Below, one piece after another: positions 1-13,649 of a stretch of DNA of 64,000 nucleotides. The stretch is from assembly GCF_026151205.1 (NCBI RefSeq), contig NC_087084.1:250001-314000 (forward strand), in the 5' to 3' direction. How positions within the stretch are numbered: the stretch's first letter is position 1; each line of letters opens with the position of its first letter. Made by a program: the position numbers and the translations under genes. The DNA comes from Bolinopsis microptera (taxonomy: Eukaryota; Ctenophora; Tentaculata; Lobata; Bolinopsidae). A model generated the notes under the pieces. The model ran no database searches. It was not told where the DNA came from and saw only the letters and a program-made list of their open reading frames with translations.

Positions 1-489
1 CAACTGTAACCTAGCAACTGTAACCTAGCAACTAACTTCCTAATACGCTTTGCCACTTTTTGATCACAGCAGATCATTTTGTCAGCCGAATTTAAACTGT
101 TTCTTTATAACATTCCTTGTGAACTATTACTGTAACACTAAAATATAAGTAACGTCACATATCAGGGCTGCATGCGGAGTAGGAGACTGGTTTGTGTCTG
201 TGACACTGAATGACTATATAATGTACGGGTCACACTAGTTATGTAATGTCTACAACTATTATTTGTACTAGTCTTATTATCAGGTAGACTGGGAGGCAGA
301 CAGTCTTGGTGATGATGCAGGCGGCGAGCTAAACACCAATCAGAGAGCTGCATTATGGTCACGTGACACAAATTCGCCTATCAGAGATCAGTCAGCAGTA
401 CAATGGTATTTCTACCAGTTCTCGTATTTTTTAGAGGCTGAAATAATTGTTGTTTGACAAGTCAGAGTAATTTTTCTTTCTTTGAAGGA

Positions 490-1130
490 GAGGTGTAACC
501 TAGCAACAGTAACCTAGCAACTGTAACCTAGCAACAGTAACCTAGCAACTGTAACCTAGCAACTGTAACCTAGCAACTGTTTCCTAGCAACAGTAACCTA
601 GCAATAGTAGCCTAGCAATAGTAACCTAGCAACTGTAACCTAGCAACAGTAACCTAGCAACAGTAACCTAGCAATAGTAACCAAGCAACTGTAACCTAGC
701 AACTGTAACCTAGCAATAGTAACCTAGCAATAGTAACCTAGCAACAGTAACCTAGCAACAGTAACCTAGCAATAGTAACCTAGCAACTGTAACCTAGCAA
801 CAGTAACCTAGCAACAGTAACCTAGCAACAGTAACCTAGCAATAGTAACCAAGCAACTGTAACCTAGCAATAGTAACCTAGCAATAGTAACCTAGCAACA
901 GTACCTAGCAACAGTAACCTAGCAACAGTAACCTAGCAATAGTAACATAGCAACAGTAACCTAGCAACAGTAACCTAGCAACAGTAACCTAGCAACAGTA
1001 ACCTAGCAACAGTAACCTAGCAACAGTTACCTAGTAACTCTTACCTAGCAACTCTTACCAAGCAACTGTTACATAGCAACTGTAACCTAACAACTTAACC
1101 TAACAACTGTTACCTAGCAATTGTAGCGAG
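490..1130. repeat. 14-bp minisatellite (CTAGCAACAGTAAC type)
   Basis: About 45 copies of a 14-bp unit AACCTAGCAACAGT with A/T/C variants at two positions. It is the reverse complement of the array at 57450-58047. The same unit recurs at 1-41, 54330-55158 and 58508-59125. Confidence 0.95.
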
Positions 1131-1789
1131 ATATTGGTTTTACTCGGTTTCTTCAGAAGTTTGTAAGACTTGTTAACTACTTGATCTGGTTCCAAATTTT
1201 CCAATTTAGTAAATGTAAGGTAGTCTTAGCAATTCAATTATTCCACAGACAATGTTTGACTCTAATTCTGCAATAACTATTTCACTATTTTACTATTTCA
1301 ATATTTCGCTATTTCACTATTTCTCTATTTCGCTATTTCACTATATCATTATTTCACTATTACACTGATAATAGTATTCACTGTCAGACAGTCAGTGGCT
1401 GCACATCTTCCTATCAATTAACACTTAAATGAGCGAACCAGCGTGCTCAACCTTTCCAGCAGATTTTAATTACTAATTAATTACTAATTAGTTACTAATT
1501 ACTGCATATCCTGCTGTCCAGGAATCCCTATTCGACAGTCAGTAACACGTGATCACTATCCGACCTGCACGTGGAGGGAGCAAAAAGTAGAGTTAATGTT
1601 ACCTAGCTACTGTTGCTTAGCAACTTTTTACTTTGCCTGCATTTGCACGTGTTGTAATCCGATTCAATGTCCCTATTTTGCCATTGAGGATTTTGCAGGC
1701 ATTTATCATATATCTCTCTCGTCTTCTTTGGAGAGATTGGAGGCTGAAGAGTTTTAGTATCTCCCAGTAGTACACTACCTCATTTAGTT

Positions 1790-2853
1790 CTTTAGTTAAT
1801 TACACTACCTCATTTAGTTCTTTAGTTGATTACACTACTTTATTTAGTTCTTTAGTTAATTACACTACTTCATTTAGTTCTTTAGTTGATTACACTACTT
1901 TATTTAGTTCTTTAGTTAATTACGCTACTTCATTTAGTTCTTTAGTTAATTACACTACTTCATTTAGTTCTTTAGTTGATTACACTACTTCATTTAGTTC
2001 TTTAGTTAATTACACTACTTCATTTAGTTCTTTAGTTGATTACACTACTTTATTTAGTTCTTTAGTTAATTACACTACTTCATTTAATTCTTTAGTTGAT
2101 TACACTACTTTATTTAGTTCTTTAGTTAATTACACTACTTCATTTAGTTCTTTAGTTGATTACACTACTTTATTTAGTTCTTTAGTTGATTACACTACTT
2201 TATTTAGTTCTTTAGTTAATTACACTACTTCATTTAATTCTTTAGTTGATTACACTACTTCATTTAGTTCTTTAGTTGATTACACTACTTTATTTAGTTC
2301 TTTAGTTAATTACACTACTTCATTTAATTCTTTAGTTGATTACACTACTTTATTTAGTTCTTTAGTTGATTACACTACTTCATTTAGTTCTTTAGTTAAT
2401 TACACTACTTCATTTAGTTCTTTAGTTAATTACACTACTTCATTTAGTTCTTTAGTTGATTACACTACTTTATTTAGTTCTTTAGTTGATTACACTACTT
2501 TATTTAGTTCTTTAGTTGATTACACTACTTTATTTAGTTCTTTAGTTAATTACACTACTTCATTTAATTCTTTAGTTGATTACACTACTTCATTTAGTTC
2601 TTTAGTTAATTACACTACTTTATTTAGTTCTTTAGTTAATTACACTATTTCATTTAATTCTTTAGTTGATTACACTACTTCATTTAATTCTTTAGTTGAT
2701 TACACTACTTTATTTAGTTCTTTAGTTGATTACACTACTTTATTTAGTTCTTTAGTTAATTACACTACTTCATTTAGTTCTTTAGTTGATTACACTACTT
2801 CATTTAGTTCTTTAGTTAATTACACTACTTCATTTAGTTCTTTAGTTGATTAC
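1790..2853. repeat. 30-bp minisatellite, about 35 copies
   Basis: The 30-bp unit has core TACACTACTTCATTTAGTTC followed by TTTAGTTGAT or TTTAGTTAAT. Variants alternate in short blocks, which suggests growth by block duplication. The mirrored array at 56262-56803 has only about 18 copies. Confidence 0.95.
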
Positions 2854-3211
2854 ACATGTAAATGGAAAGAGCATGAGTCCCGCTAGATCATTATACTCTA
2901 ACTACACACTGCTACTAGATCATTAGTGCACATCAGATTACGGTGCAGTATTTCAAAAACTCTTCTATTTAATTAATGTAATTATTTAGAGTTTTAGCAT
3001 TTCAGAAACTGTTTGTAGAATTTCCGTGTCCACTGTCCATTTACTATTGTTTTTAGCCTTTTTTGATTAGCTTAATTGTAGTTAGATAACTAGAATTCTA
3101 GTTAGATTACCTACTATTTATCATATTATTGTTCTAATGTTTTTCTTTTCTGTTAATTTAATTGTAAAATTAACATATCCTGTATTTATAGATTGAATGA
3201 TTGAAGAAACG

Positions 3212-3311
3212 NNNNNNNNNNNNNNNNNNNNNNNNNNNNNNNNNNNNNNNNNNNNNNNNNNNNNNNNNNNNNNNNNNNNNNNNNNNNNNNNNNNNNNNNN
3301 NNNNNNNNNNN
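3212..3311. other. Assembly gap of exactly 100 N
   Basis: One hundred Ns, the conventional size for a scaffold gap of unknown length. The flanks are unrelated: the left flank is the end of an inverted-repeat arm, and the right flank starts TCCAAAACCAAATCC. Confidence 1.
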
Positions 3312-3655
3312 TCCAAAACCAAATCCTAAGGTACACGAGACGTGGTAGCCTGTGAGCGTGTTAAATCCTAGGGTCACACGAAACGTGGTAGCCTGTGAGC
3401 GTGTTAGTTTCCCGTGGAAGGTGTCATTTGCCTGTGGGAAAAGCGGTTATGCTGCGGTTCTTAGGTTAGTAGAGGCTATTAGAGCCTTTCCTTTGTTGTA
3501 GAGATGGCTAGTCCCTTCCTTTGCATAGGTTAGAAACACCCATGCACCTCCCGTTCGAGAATCGAGCCACCCACCCCACACCGCGTGGAGGTTCGGTGAG
3601 GTTTTCTTGGGGCTGTAGAACCAGTTATAGAACGGGACTACTGTAGTACCAGTTA
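3312..3655. other. Unique stretch with a two-copy duplication
   Basis: No gene is visible. A block with ACGTGGTAGCCTGTGAGCG occurs twice, at about 3340 and 3382. The rest is moderately GC-rich for this window and has no convincing frame. Confidence 0.5.
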
Positions 3656-3659
3656 TAGA

Positions 3660-4632
3660 GTGGACTAAATAACCAGGTTACTAGCTTTTTACTAATTTAG
3701 TAACCAGATATTCAGGTTACTAGCTGGTAACTAATTTAGTAACCAGATAACCTGGTTACTATTTGGTAACCAATTTAGTAACCAGATAACCAGGTTACTA
3801 GCTGGTAATTAATTTAGTTACCAGATAACCATGTTACTAGCTGGTAACTAATTTAGTAACCAGATAACCAGGTTACTAGCTGGTAACTAATTTAGTAACC
3901 AGATAACCAGTTTACTAGCTGGTAACTAATTTAGTAACCAGATAACCAGGTTACTAGCTGGTAACTAATTTAGTAACCAGATAACCAGGTTATTAGCTGG
4001 TAACTAATTTAGTAACCAGATAACCAGGTTACTAGCTGGTAACTAATTTAGTAACCAGATAACCAGGTTACTAGCTGGTAACTAATTTAGTAACCAGATA
4101 ACCAAGTTACTAGCTGTTAACTAATTTAGTAACCAGATAACCAGGTTACTAGCTGGTTACTAATTTATTAGCCAGATAACCAGGTTACTAGCTGGTAATT
4201 AATTTAGTTACCAGATAACCAGGTTACTAGCTGGTAACTAATTTAGTAACCAGATATACAGGTTACTAGCTGGTAACTAATTTAATAACCAGATAACCAG
4301 GTTACTAGCTGGTTACTAATTTAGTAACCAGATAACCAGGTTACTAGCTGGTTACTAATTTAGTAACTAGATAACCAGGTTACTAGCTGGTTACTAATTT
4401 AGTAACTAGATAACCAGGTTACTAGCTGGTAATTAATTTAGTTACCAGATAACCAGGTTACTAGCTGGTAACTAATTTAGTAACCAGATATACAGGTTAC
4501 TAGCTGGTAACTAATTTAATAACCAGATAACCAGGTTACTAGCTGGTTACTAATTTAGTAACCAGATAACCAGGTTACTAGCTGGTAACTAATTTAGTAA
4601 CCAGATAACCAGGTTACTAGCTGGTAACTAAT
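3660..4632. repeat. 39-bp minisatellite, about 25 copies
   Basis: The 39-bp unit is built around GATAACCAGGTTACTAGCTG followed by GTAACTAATTTAGTAACCA. The unit contains inverted GGTTAC/GTAACC motifs and could fold. Some variants are grouped into blocks (for example the AGATATACAGG copies near 4254 and 4488), which indicates multi-unit duplication. Confidence 0.95.
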
Positions 4633-4952
4633 TTCATGTATTCTACACGTGCTCTGTCTAACTATGTGATAACAGTGTTGTCACCTAGTTAGGCTCTATC
4701 ACACTTGTGCTCTTTTCATTAGTCGTGCTAATTTCTTATAAATCACGCTATTACCGCCACTGCTAGTCTAGTGAGAGAAGTTAACCAGTAAATTAAGTTA
4801 TAATAAGGTATACCGCCTAATTCACTTGCTGCTTTGCCGGTTATATATAATAGTTCTAGTTTCTTACTTTGACTGTCATGATTGTGAAATGTTGAATACA
4901 ATGTCATCGAACCAATTATGCAAATTATACTGTAGCAGGAATGATATTCAGC

Positions 4953-5508
4953 GAAGTTGAACTGTAGTTGAACTGTAGTTGAACTGTAGTTGAACTGGAG
5001 TTGAACTGTAGTTGAACTTGAGTTGAACTTGAGTTGAACTGGAGTTGAACTGGAGTTGAACTTGAGTTGAACTGGAGTTGAACTGGAGTTGAACTTGAGT
5101 TGAACTGGAGTTGAACTGGAGTTGAACTGGAGTTGAACTTGAGTTGAACTGGAGTTGAACTGGAGTTGAACTTGAGTTGAACTGTAGTTGAACTGGAGTT
5201 GAACTTGAGTTGAACTGGAGTTGAACTGTAGTTGAACTGGAGTTGAACTGTAGTTGAACTTGAGTTGAACTTGAGTTGAACTGGAGTTGAACTGGAGTTG
5301 AACTTGAGTTGAACTGGAGTTGAACTGGAGTTGAACTTGAGTTGAACTGGAGTTGAACTGGAGTTGAACTGGAGTTGAACTTGAGTTGAACTGGAGTTGA
5401 ACTGGAGTTGAACTTGAGTTGAACTGTAGTTGAACTGGAGTTGAACTTGAGTTGAACTGGAGTTGAACTGTAGTTGAACTGAAGTTGAACTGAAGTTGAA
5501 ATGTTATA
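4953..5508. repeat. 11-bp minisatellite, about 50 copies
   Basis: The unit GTTGAACTGGA alternates with GTTGAACTGTA and GTTGAACTTGA. The variants form a higher-order pattern that repeats over roughly 250 bp. The open frame through it (minus strand) is a by-product of a stop-free unit. Confidence 0.95.
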
Positions 5509-6520
5509 ATAATGTAAGACAGTAGTTGACTGCTGGATCAGTCTTCTGAGTAACATCTACTGGGAAACTATGTGTAAACTTTTAGGGGTTCCAGCAGGGT
5601 ATATATATTATATATATAGTAGTATATACAGCAGGGTAGGGAATATTTAGCGTTGATTTTAATTGAATTTGAAACACTAATGATCAGGTGAAATTCCGGT
5701 GAGAGTTCTTGTTTCCGGAAAATAAGTAACAGGATTAGGTACTGTGTCAGGTGATAATACACTAGGTTGAACTAGCTAATATCTTATATAAATAGCCTGG
5801 TATTTGCCTCCCTCAATACTGTTACTCTGTTATGTATCGTTTCTTCTTCGTATTTTGTTCTAATATGTATAGTTGTCAGTGAAGTAGTAACTTTACTGGG
5901 ACCTTGTAACTGTGTACTTTATGTGCTCCTTCATAAAGCAATATAGTTATTGTTAGGAATGACAATCTGACAGAAACACATCTCTCTGGGGCAGAAGGTA
6001 AACAGAAAAAAAAAGGGTTATAAAAAGAATTGTTTCCTGTTAAAAGCAGAAATATTTATATAAATAATCAGTGTATGTATTGTATACAATGTGTATGTAT
6101 ACAGTTTCAGTTAGTGTACGATAGATAGGGAGTATATATTGTTGGAGGTTGTCTTTTCCATCCCTTCTTCATCACTTTTTCTGTTTTCTGTACTTCTGTT
6201 TTTTCATTTTTTCTGCTATTCTCTTGCTTTCCCTTATCAAGTTTTAATTTTCTCTTCAACTCTCAGAAGATTATAAATTGTAAGTATGTTTTGTTACATC
6301 AAAGTTTGTAATATTTGCGTGGATAGGAAAGTAGTCATTTCCAAGATCATTAGTATAATAATATATATTATATATATAAGTACAATGATTTCACCGTTAA
6401 TGAAGCGTTTCTCACTATAAATATTTCTAACTCTGAACGCTAACAGGAATCTATTCTGCATACGTCAAAGCGTTTTCTATAGGATGTTTTAAACCATGTG
6501 TCACGCTTTAAATTAGCAGA
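5509..6520. other. AT-rich sequence, nothing recognised
   Basis: No gene, RNA or transposon is recognised. There are short TATATA tracts near 5600 and 6360 and an A-run near 6007. Confidence 0.4.
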
Positions 6521-6604
6521 GCCCTTATATGGGCATCACGTGTAGTGTACACTCCTTATATGGGCATCACGTGTAGTGTACACTCCTTATATGGGCATCA
6601 CGCG
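6521..6604. repeat. 31-bp repeat, three copies
   Basis: Three near-identical copies of a unit starting CCTTATATGGGCATCACGTG; the first two continue with TAGTGTACACT. Each of those copies carries a CACGTG E-box. Confidence 0.85.
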
Positions 6605-6718
6605 ATCTAAATCTCTAGTAGCACCCTGCTACTCCAGCACTAGTGCGCACTGTCTGTTTCTTAAATCCTGGGACAATTATTTCCGGTCAATCTAAATCAC
6701 ATAGTTTTATATCTATAC

Positions 6719-8690
6719 AGCTATATGTGTTATAGCTACATAGCTATATACTATATGTGTTATAGCTACATAGCTATATACTATATGTGTTATAGCTACA
6801 TAGCTATATACTATATGTGCTATAGCTACATAGCTATATACTATATGTGTTATAGCTACATAGCTATATACTATATGTGTTATAGCTACATAGCTATATA
6901 CTATATGTGTTATAGCTACATAGCTATAAACTATATGTTTTATAGCTACATAGCTATATACTATATGTGTTATAGCTACATAGCTATATACTATATGTTT
7001 TATAGCTACATAGCTATATACTATATGTTTTATAGCTACATAGCTATATACTATATGTGTTATAGCTACATAGCTATATACTATATGTTTTATAGCTACA
7101 TAGCTATATACTATATGTGTTATAGCTACATAGCAATATACTATATGTTTTATAGCTACATAGCTATATACTATATGTTTTATAGCTACATAGCTATATA
7201 CTATATGTTTTATAGCTATATACTATATGTGTTATAGCTACATAGCTATATACTATATGTTTTATAGCTACATAGCTATAAACTATATGTTTTATAGCTA
7301 CATAGCTATATACTATATGTTTTATAGCTACATAGCTATATGGCTATATGTGTTATAGCTACATAGCTATAGCTATATGTTTTATAGCTACATAGCTATA
7401 TGGCTATATGTGTTATAGCTACATAGCTATATACTATATGTTTTATAGCTACATAGCTATATACTATATGTGTTATAGCTACATAGCTATATACTATATG
7501 TGTTATAGCTACATAGCTATATACTATATGTGTTATAGCTACATAGCTATATACTATATGTTTTATAGCTACATAGCTATATACTATATGTGTTATAGCT
7601 ACATAGCTATATACTATATGTTTTATAGCTACATAGCTATATACTATATGTTTTATAGCTACATAGCTATATACTATATGTTTTATAGCTACATAGCTAT
7701 ATACTTTATGTGTTATAGCTACATAGCTATATACTATATGTTTTATAGCTACATAGCTATATACTATATGTGTTATAGCTACATAGCTATATACTATATG
7801 TGTTATAGCTACATAGCTATATACTATATGTTTTATAGCTACATAGCTATATACTATATGTTTTATAGCTATATACTATATGTGTTATAGCTACATAGCT
7901 ATATACTATATGTTTTATAGCTACATAGCTATAAACTATATGTTTTATAGCTACATAGCTATATACTATATGTGTTATAGCTACATAGCTATATGGCTAT
8001 ATGTGTTATAGCTACATAGCTATAGCTATATGTTTTATAGCTACATAGCTATATGGCTATATGTGTTATAGCTACATAGCTATATACTATATGTTTTATA
8101 GCTACATAGCTATATACTATATGTGTTATAGCTACATAGCTATATACTATATGTTTTATAGCTACATAGCTATATACTATATGTGTTATAGCTACATAGC
8201 TACATAGCTATATACTATATATATATACTATATGGCTATATACTATATGTGTTATAGCTACATAGCTATATACTATATATTTTATAGCTACATAGCTATA
8301 TACTATATGTTTTATAGCTACATATCTATACAGCTATATGTTTTATAGCTACATAGCTATATACTATATGTGTTATAGCTACATAGCTATATACTATATG
8401 TGTTATAGCTACATAGCTGTATACTATATGTTTTATAGCTACATAGCTATATACTATATGTTTTATAGCTACATAGCTATATACTATATGTTTTATAGCT
8501 ACATAGCTATATACTATATGTTTTATAGCTACATAGCTATATACTATATGTTTTATAGCTACATAGCTATATACTATATGTTTTATAGCTACATAACTAT
8601 ATACTATATGTTTTATAGCTACATAGCTATATACTATATGTGTTATAGCTACATAGCTATATACTATATAATATATATACTATATAGCTA
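6719..8690. repeat. 30-bp minisatellite, about 65 copies
   Basis: The 30-bp unit contains TGTTATAGCTACATAGCTAT plus ATACTATATG. Because the period is divisible by 3 and one frame has no stop, long artificial open frames arise (Tyr/Ile-rich decapeptides). A block of variant units (GCTATATGGCTATATG) near 7340-7410 recurs near 7990-8065, which shows a duplicated segment of about 650 bp. Confidence 0.97.
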
Positions 8691-8907
8691 ATACGTTTAA
8701 GTAGCATCAGCTGATTGTTTGACTGCGTTCTGTGAGTTTTGTCTGAGTAACCTGTGTTTTAATTTATAGTTAATTAACCCTGTACAGTTTCAACAATCCC
8801 ATTTTTCGTTGAATGATAACTCGTTTTAGACTTAGTTTAGCACTAGTAGCACCCTGCTCTTAGTTTAGTTTTATCAATCTTCCCACGAGATATTAGTCAC
8901 GTGTTTT
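8691..8907. other. Spacer between two arrays
   Basis: Short unique AT-rich spacer with no gene seen. A CACGTG lies near 8899, just before the next array. Confidence 0.4.
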
Positions 8908-10768
8908 GTTGATAACGGTATAATGTCACATGATTTACTACTACGCATAACGGTATAATGTCACATGATTTACTACTACGCATAACGGTATAATGTCACA
9001 TGATTTACTACTACGCATAACGGTATAATGTCACATGATTTACTACTACACATAACGGTATAATGTCACATGATTTACTACTACGCATAACGGTATAATG
9101 TCACATGATTTACTACTACGCATAACGGTATAATGTCACATGATTTACTACTACGCATAACGGTATAATGTCACATGATTTACTACTACACATAACGGTA
9201 TAATGTCACATGATTTACTACTACGCATAACGGTATAATGTCACATGATTTACTACTACGCATAACGGTATAATGTCTCATGATTTACTACTACGCATAA
9301 CGGTATAATGTCACATGATTTACTACTACGTATAACAGTATAATGTCACATGATTTACTACTACGCATAACGGTATAATGTCTCATGATTTACTACTAAG
9401 CATAACGGTATAATGTCACATGATTTACTACTACGCATAACGGTATAATGTCTCATGATTTACTACTACGCATAACGGTATAATGTCACATGATTTACTA
9501 CTACGCATAACGGTATAATGTCACATGATTTACTACTACGCATAACGGTATAATTTCACATGATTTACTACTACGCATAACGGTATAATGTCACATGATA
9601 TTTTACTACTACGCATAACGGTATAATGTCACATGATTTACTACTACGCATAACGGTATAATGTCACATGATTTACTACTACGCATAACGGTATAATGTC
9701 ACATGATTTACTACTACGCATAACGGTATAATGTCTCATGATTTACTACTACGCATAACGGTATAATGTCACATGATTTACTACTACGCATAACGATATA
9801 ATGTCACATGATTTACTACTACGCATAACGGTATAATGTCACATGATTTACTACTACGCATAACGGTATAATGTCACATGATTTACTACTACGCATAACG
9901 GTATAATGTCACATGATTTACTACTACGCATAACGGTATAATGTCACATGATTTACTACTACGCATAACGGTATAATGTCACATGATTTACTACTACGCA
10001 TAACGATATAATGTCACATGATTTACTACTACGCATAACGGTATAATGTCACATGATTTACTACTACGCATAACGGTATAATGTCACATGATTTACTACT
10101 ACGCATAACGGTATAATGTCACATGATTTACTACTACGCATAACGGTATAATGTCTCATGATTTACTACTACGCATAACGGTATAATGTCACATGATTTA
10201 CTACTACGCATAACGGTATAATGTCACATGATTTACTACTACGCATAACGGTATAATGTCACATGATTTACTACTACGCATAACGGTATAATGTCACATG
10301 ATTTATTACTACGCATAACGGTATAATGTCACATGATATTTTACTACTACGCATAACGGTATAATGTCTCATGATTTACTACTACGCATAACGGTATAAT
10401 GTCACATGATTTACTACTACGCATAACGGTATAATGTCACATGATTTACTACTACGCATAACGGTATAATGTCACATAATTTACTACTACGCATAACGGT
10501 ATAATGTCACATGATTTACTACTACGCATAACGGTATAATGTCACATGATTTACTACTACGCATAACGGTCTAATGTCACATGATTTATTACTACGCATA
10601 ACGGTATAATGTCACATGATATTTTACTACTACGCATAACGGTATAATGTCACATGATTTACTACTACGCATAACGGTATAATGTCACATGATATTTTAC
10701 TACTACGCATAACGGTATAATGTCACATGATATTTTACTACTACGCATAACGGTATAATGTCACATGA
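8908..10768. repeat. 35-bp minisatellite, about 53 copies
   Basis: The 35-bp unit contains CGGTATAATGTCACATGATT followed by TACTACTACGCATAA. Copies are almost identical. Rare variants (TCTCATG, and an added ATT before TACTAC) recur at spaced intervals, consistent with block duplication. Confidence 0.97.
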
Positions 10769-11341
10769 TCTCCAACTTTACAGATATCCTTGGAACGTAC
10801 CAATCTTGCAGTACGTTGATTATTATTGAGTTTCAGTTCCAGTTGCCTGTTACCGAATATATATAAACGTATATAACTGTATTATATAGAATACAGTTGT
10901 TCGGTAGATTTAGTGGTACCGAGATATAACCGTATTGTCATATACTTTGTCGAACTTAAGTTTAGAGAAGATAGCGACCCCACCTGTTTTATTAAACTTG
11001 GCTTTTTCATTAAACGTTCGGATTAAGCCCAAGGAACTAAATGAAAATAAAACACCAAATTTAACCATAAAAGTACTTTAGTTTCAATTGTATCTATTTT
11101 GTAATATATAATATACCTCTATTTTCCAATATACGTCTCTTACCTATCCTATCCGCTCCAATTCCATTTTCCTCTTCCAATGTTCCATGCTGAACCCAAA
11201 TAGCGAGAATTGAAAATAGAATTCAAAACGAAATACTTCTAGTAGTATTATATATAATATATATGCTTATATGCGGTAGAAGTTTATAAATATCACACAA
11301 CACATTTCACGCTTAAGATTACATTAAAATACGCACCGCAA

Positions 11342-11420
11342 TTACCTGGGGACCTCAGGCTATTACGTTCATAAACAAATAGAGATTCGGGGGAATGACA
11401 GGCTGAGCGCCGCCCAGTAA
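11342..11420. mobile_element. 79-bp MITE-like element with 9-bp target-site duplication
   Basis: Starts TTACCTGGGGACCTCAGGC and ends AGGCTGAGCGCCGCCCAGTAA-like, so the ends are imperfect inverted repeats (TTACCTGGG versus CCCAGTAA). It is flanked by an exact 9-bp direct repeat GCACCGCAA (11333-11341 and 11421-11429). Other copies lie at 39645-39719 and 40908-40988. A 9-bp duplication is typical of Mutator-like elements, but that assignment is an inference. Confidence 0.8.
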
Positions 11421-11994
11421 GCACCGCAATAGTATAATGTATACTACGCACAACGGGGTTGTTTTCATAGCTTAAAGTTTAGTTGAACGGATATTAAATT
11501 AAATTGGACGCTGGAGGCCCTAGTGTTCGTTTAATGTCCGTTCATCAAATAAAGTTCGTCTGTTTAAGTCATAAATTAGTCTGTTGAAAATTGTTCCCAA
11601 AAGTATTCCACTACAAAATTATATTTATGAATATAATTGTCCAGGATGTGACTAATTTTTAATATCGGCCAATTTCAACATTTAATTTTCATCTGCATCA
11701 TCGGACTAAATTATATCATTCGATCAATTAAGAACAAGTTGCACTTACTGCATTTAAAATCTATCGAACAAATATCTGCTAACATTTTTGAACAAAACGC
11801 TAAAAAAAGAGGACAAAATTTCGGATTTTTAATGGTTTTGAATGTCTGCGAGCGTACGTTTCATTTTAATGTCCGTTCAAAATTGTGCCCGTTAACGCAA
11901 TGTCTGGTCAAATAACTTCCGATAAGGTAAGTTGACATATAATCCCTGAGCTGTGCGTACGGGAGTTGTGTGTGTTAATGTTATACAGTTATAC

Positions 11995-12022
11995 GGGGGG
12001 GGGGGGGGGGGGGGGGGGGGGG
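11995..12022 (+). repeat. Poly-G tract (28 G)
   Basis: Uninterrupted run of 28 G. The assembled length of such runs is unreliable. Confidence 0.95.
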
Positions 12023-12524
12023 TAAATTCTTCTACTGGGTCATCGAATAGTTCACCGTTCTTGCAGCATCGCTGCTGCCCTATTCATACTCCAGCTTAGC
12101 AAAGAATTTCCATTAGGGCAGCTGTAGTCGCTCACAGATTTAAGAATACGTAAGATATATTTATGATTGTGCCCTGCCAATTGCATCACTTGATTTAATT
12201 TATTGTACGACTGGTTTAATTTATTATAGAACTGAAAAAATAATTATTCAGCTTTAGATTCGAAAGAATTAAACTTTAAATCATCCAAGTTGGATATTTG
12301 ATTGGTATTTGAGCGATACAAATTGATTTAGTTGCTAAATACCCACCATTATACACAAATACCTAAATTACCCTTGACGTACTGGAATCTGGAATATTAT
12401 CATTATACTTTATTTGGTAGTATAATTCAACAGCTGTGTCTAGTAAACCTATATGAGATATTATAAGGGTGCATTTAATGGAAAATTTCAGCAATAGTAA
12501 AAAGTGGCTGCTTATATTAAGATT

Positions 12525-13649
12525 AGTTGTGCTTTAAACAAGTTGTGCTGTAGACAAGTTGTGCTGTAAACAAGTTGTGCTGTAGATAAGTTGTGCTGTA
12601 GACAAGTTGTGCTGTAGACAAGTTGTGCTGTAGACAAGTTGTGCTGTAGACAAGTTGTGCTGTAGACAAGTTGTGCTGTAAACAAGTTGTGCTGTAAACA
12701 AGTTGTGCTGTAGACAAGTTGTGCTGTAGACAAGTTGTGCTGTAGACAAGTTGTGCTGTAGACAAGTTGTGCTGTAGACAAGTTGTGCTGTAGACAAGTT
12801 GTGCTGTAGACAAGTTGTGCTGTAGACAAGTTGTGCTGTAGACAAGTTGTGCTGTAGACAAGTTGTGCTGTAGACAAGTTGTGCTGTAGACAAGTTGTGC
12901 TGTAGACAAGTTGTGCTGTAGACAAGTTGTGCTGTAGACAAGTTGTGCTGTAGACAAGTTGTGATGTAGACAAGTTGTGCTGTAGACAAGTTGTGCTGTA
13001 GACAAGTTGTGCTGTAGACAAGTTGTGCTGTAGACAAGTTGTGCTGTAGACAAGTTGTGCTGTAGACAAGTTGTACTGTAGACAAGTTGTGCTGTAGACA
13101 AGTTGTGCTGTAAACAAGTTGTGCTGTAGACAAGTTGTGCTGTAGACAAGTTGTGCTGTAGACAAGTTGTGCTGTAGACAAGTTGTGCTGTAGACAAGTT
13201 GTGCTGTAGACAAGTTGTGCTGTAGACAAGTTGTGCTGTAGACAAGTTGTGCTGTAGACAAGTTGTGCTGTAGACAAGTTGTGCTGTAGACAAGTTGTGC
13301 TGTAGACAAGTTGTGCTGTAGACAAGTTGTGCTGTAGACAAGTTGTGCTGTAGACAAGTTGTGCTGTAGACAAGTTGTGCTGTAGACAAGTTGTGCTGTA
13401 GACAAGTTGTGCTGTAGACAAGTTGTGCTGTAGACAAGTTGTGCTGTAGACAAGTTGTGATGTAGACAAGTTGTGATGTAGACAAGTTGTGCTGTAGACA
13501 AGTTGTGCTGTAGACAAGTTGTGCTGTAGACAAGTTGTGCTGTAAACAAGTTGTGCTGTAGACAAGTTGTGCTGTAGAAAAGTTGTGCTGTAGACAAGTT
13601 GTGCTGTAAACAAGTTGTGCTGTAGACAAGTTGTGCTGTAAACAAGTTG
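12525..13649. repeat. 16-bp minisatellite, about 70 copies
   Basis: The unit CAAGTTGTGCTGTAGA is highly homogeneous, with occasional TAAACA or TGATG variants. All three minus-strand frames are open because the unit has no stop in that direction. None is taken as coding. Confidence 0.97.

Larger units (their letters stand above)
1..3211. repeat. Left arm of a large inverted repeat (matches 55902-58541)
   Basis: Read in reverse, this segment matches 55902-58541 nearly base for base outside its tandem arrays. The left end (array of CTAGCAACTGTAAC, then CTTCCTAATACGC) pairs with 58500-58541. The right end (GATTGAAGAAACG, before the gap) pairs with CGTTTCTTCAATC at 55902. The arms differ in array length: the 30-bp array is about 1060 bp here and about 540 bp in the other arm. 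The arm ends at an N gap, so it may be a second haplotype joined backwards rather than a genomic palindrome. Confidence 0.9.
10769..12524. other. Intergenic sequence with one MITE-like element and a G-run
   Basis: No gene is recognised. The stretch holds the 79-bp element at 11342-11420 and a run of 28 G at 11995-12022. The rest is AT-rich. Confidence 0.5.

Noticed and set aside
162-371. Conserved 69-codon frame present in both inverted-repeat arms (also 58172-58381)
   Set aside because: The match reflects the DNA duplication itself. No domain is visible and the composition looks random.
4948-5556. 202-codon minus-strand frame rich in Gln/Phe/Ser
   Set aside because: Made by the 11-bp repeat. 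The short non-repeat start shows no domain.
6725-8691. Long Tyr/Ile-rich open frames
   Set aside because: They are read-throughs of a 30-bp stop-free repeat, with no start context, exon signals or non-repeat sequence.
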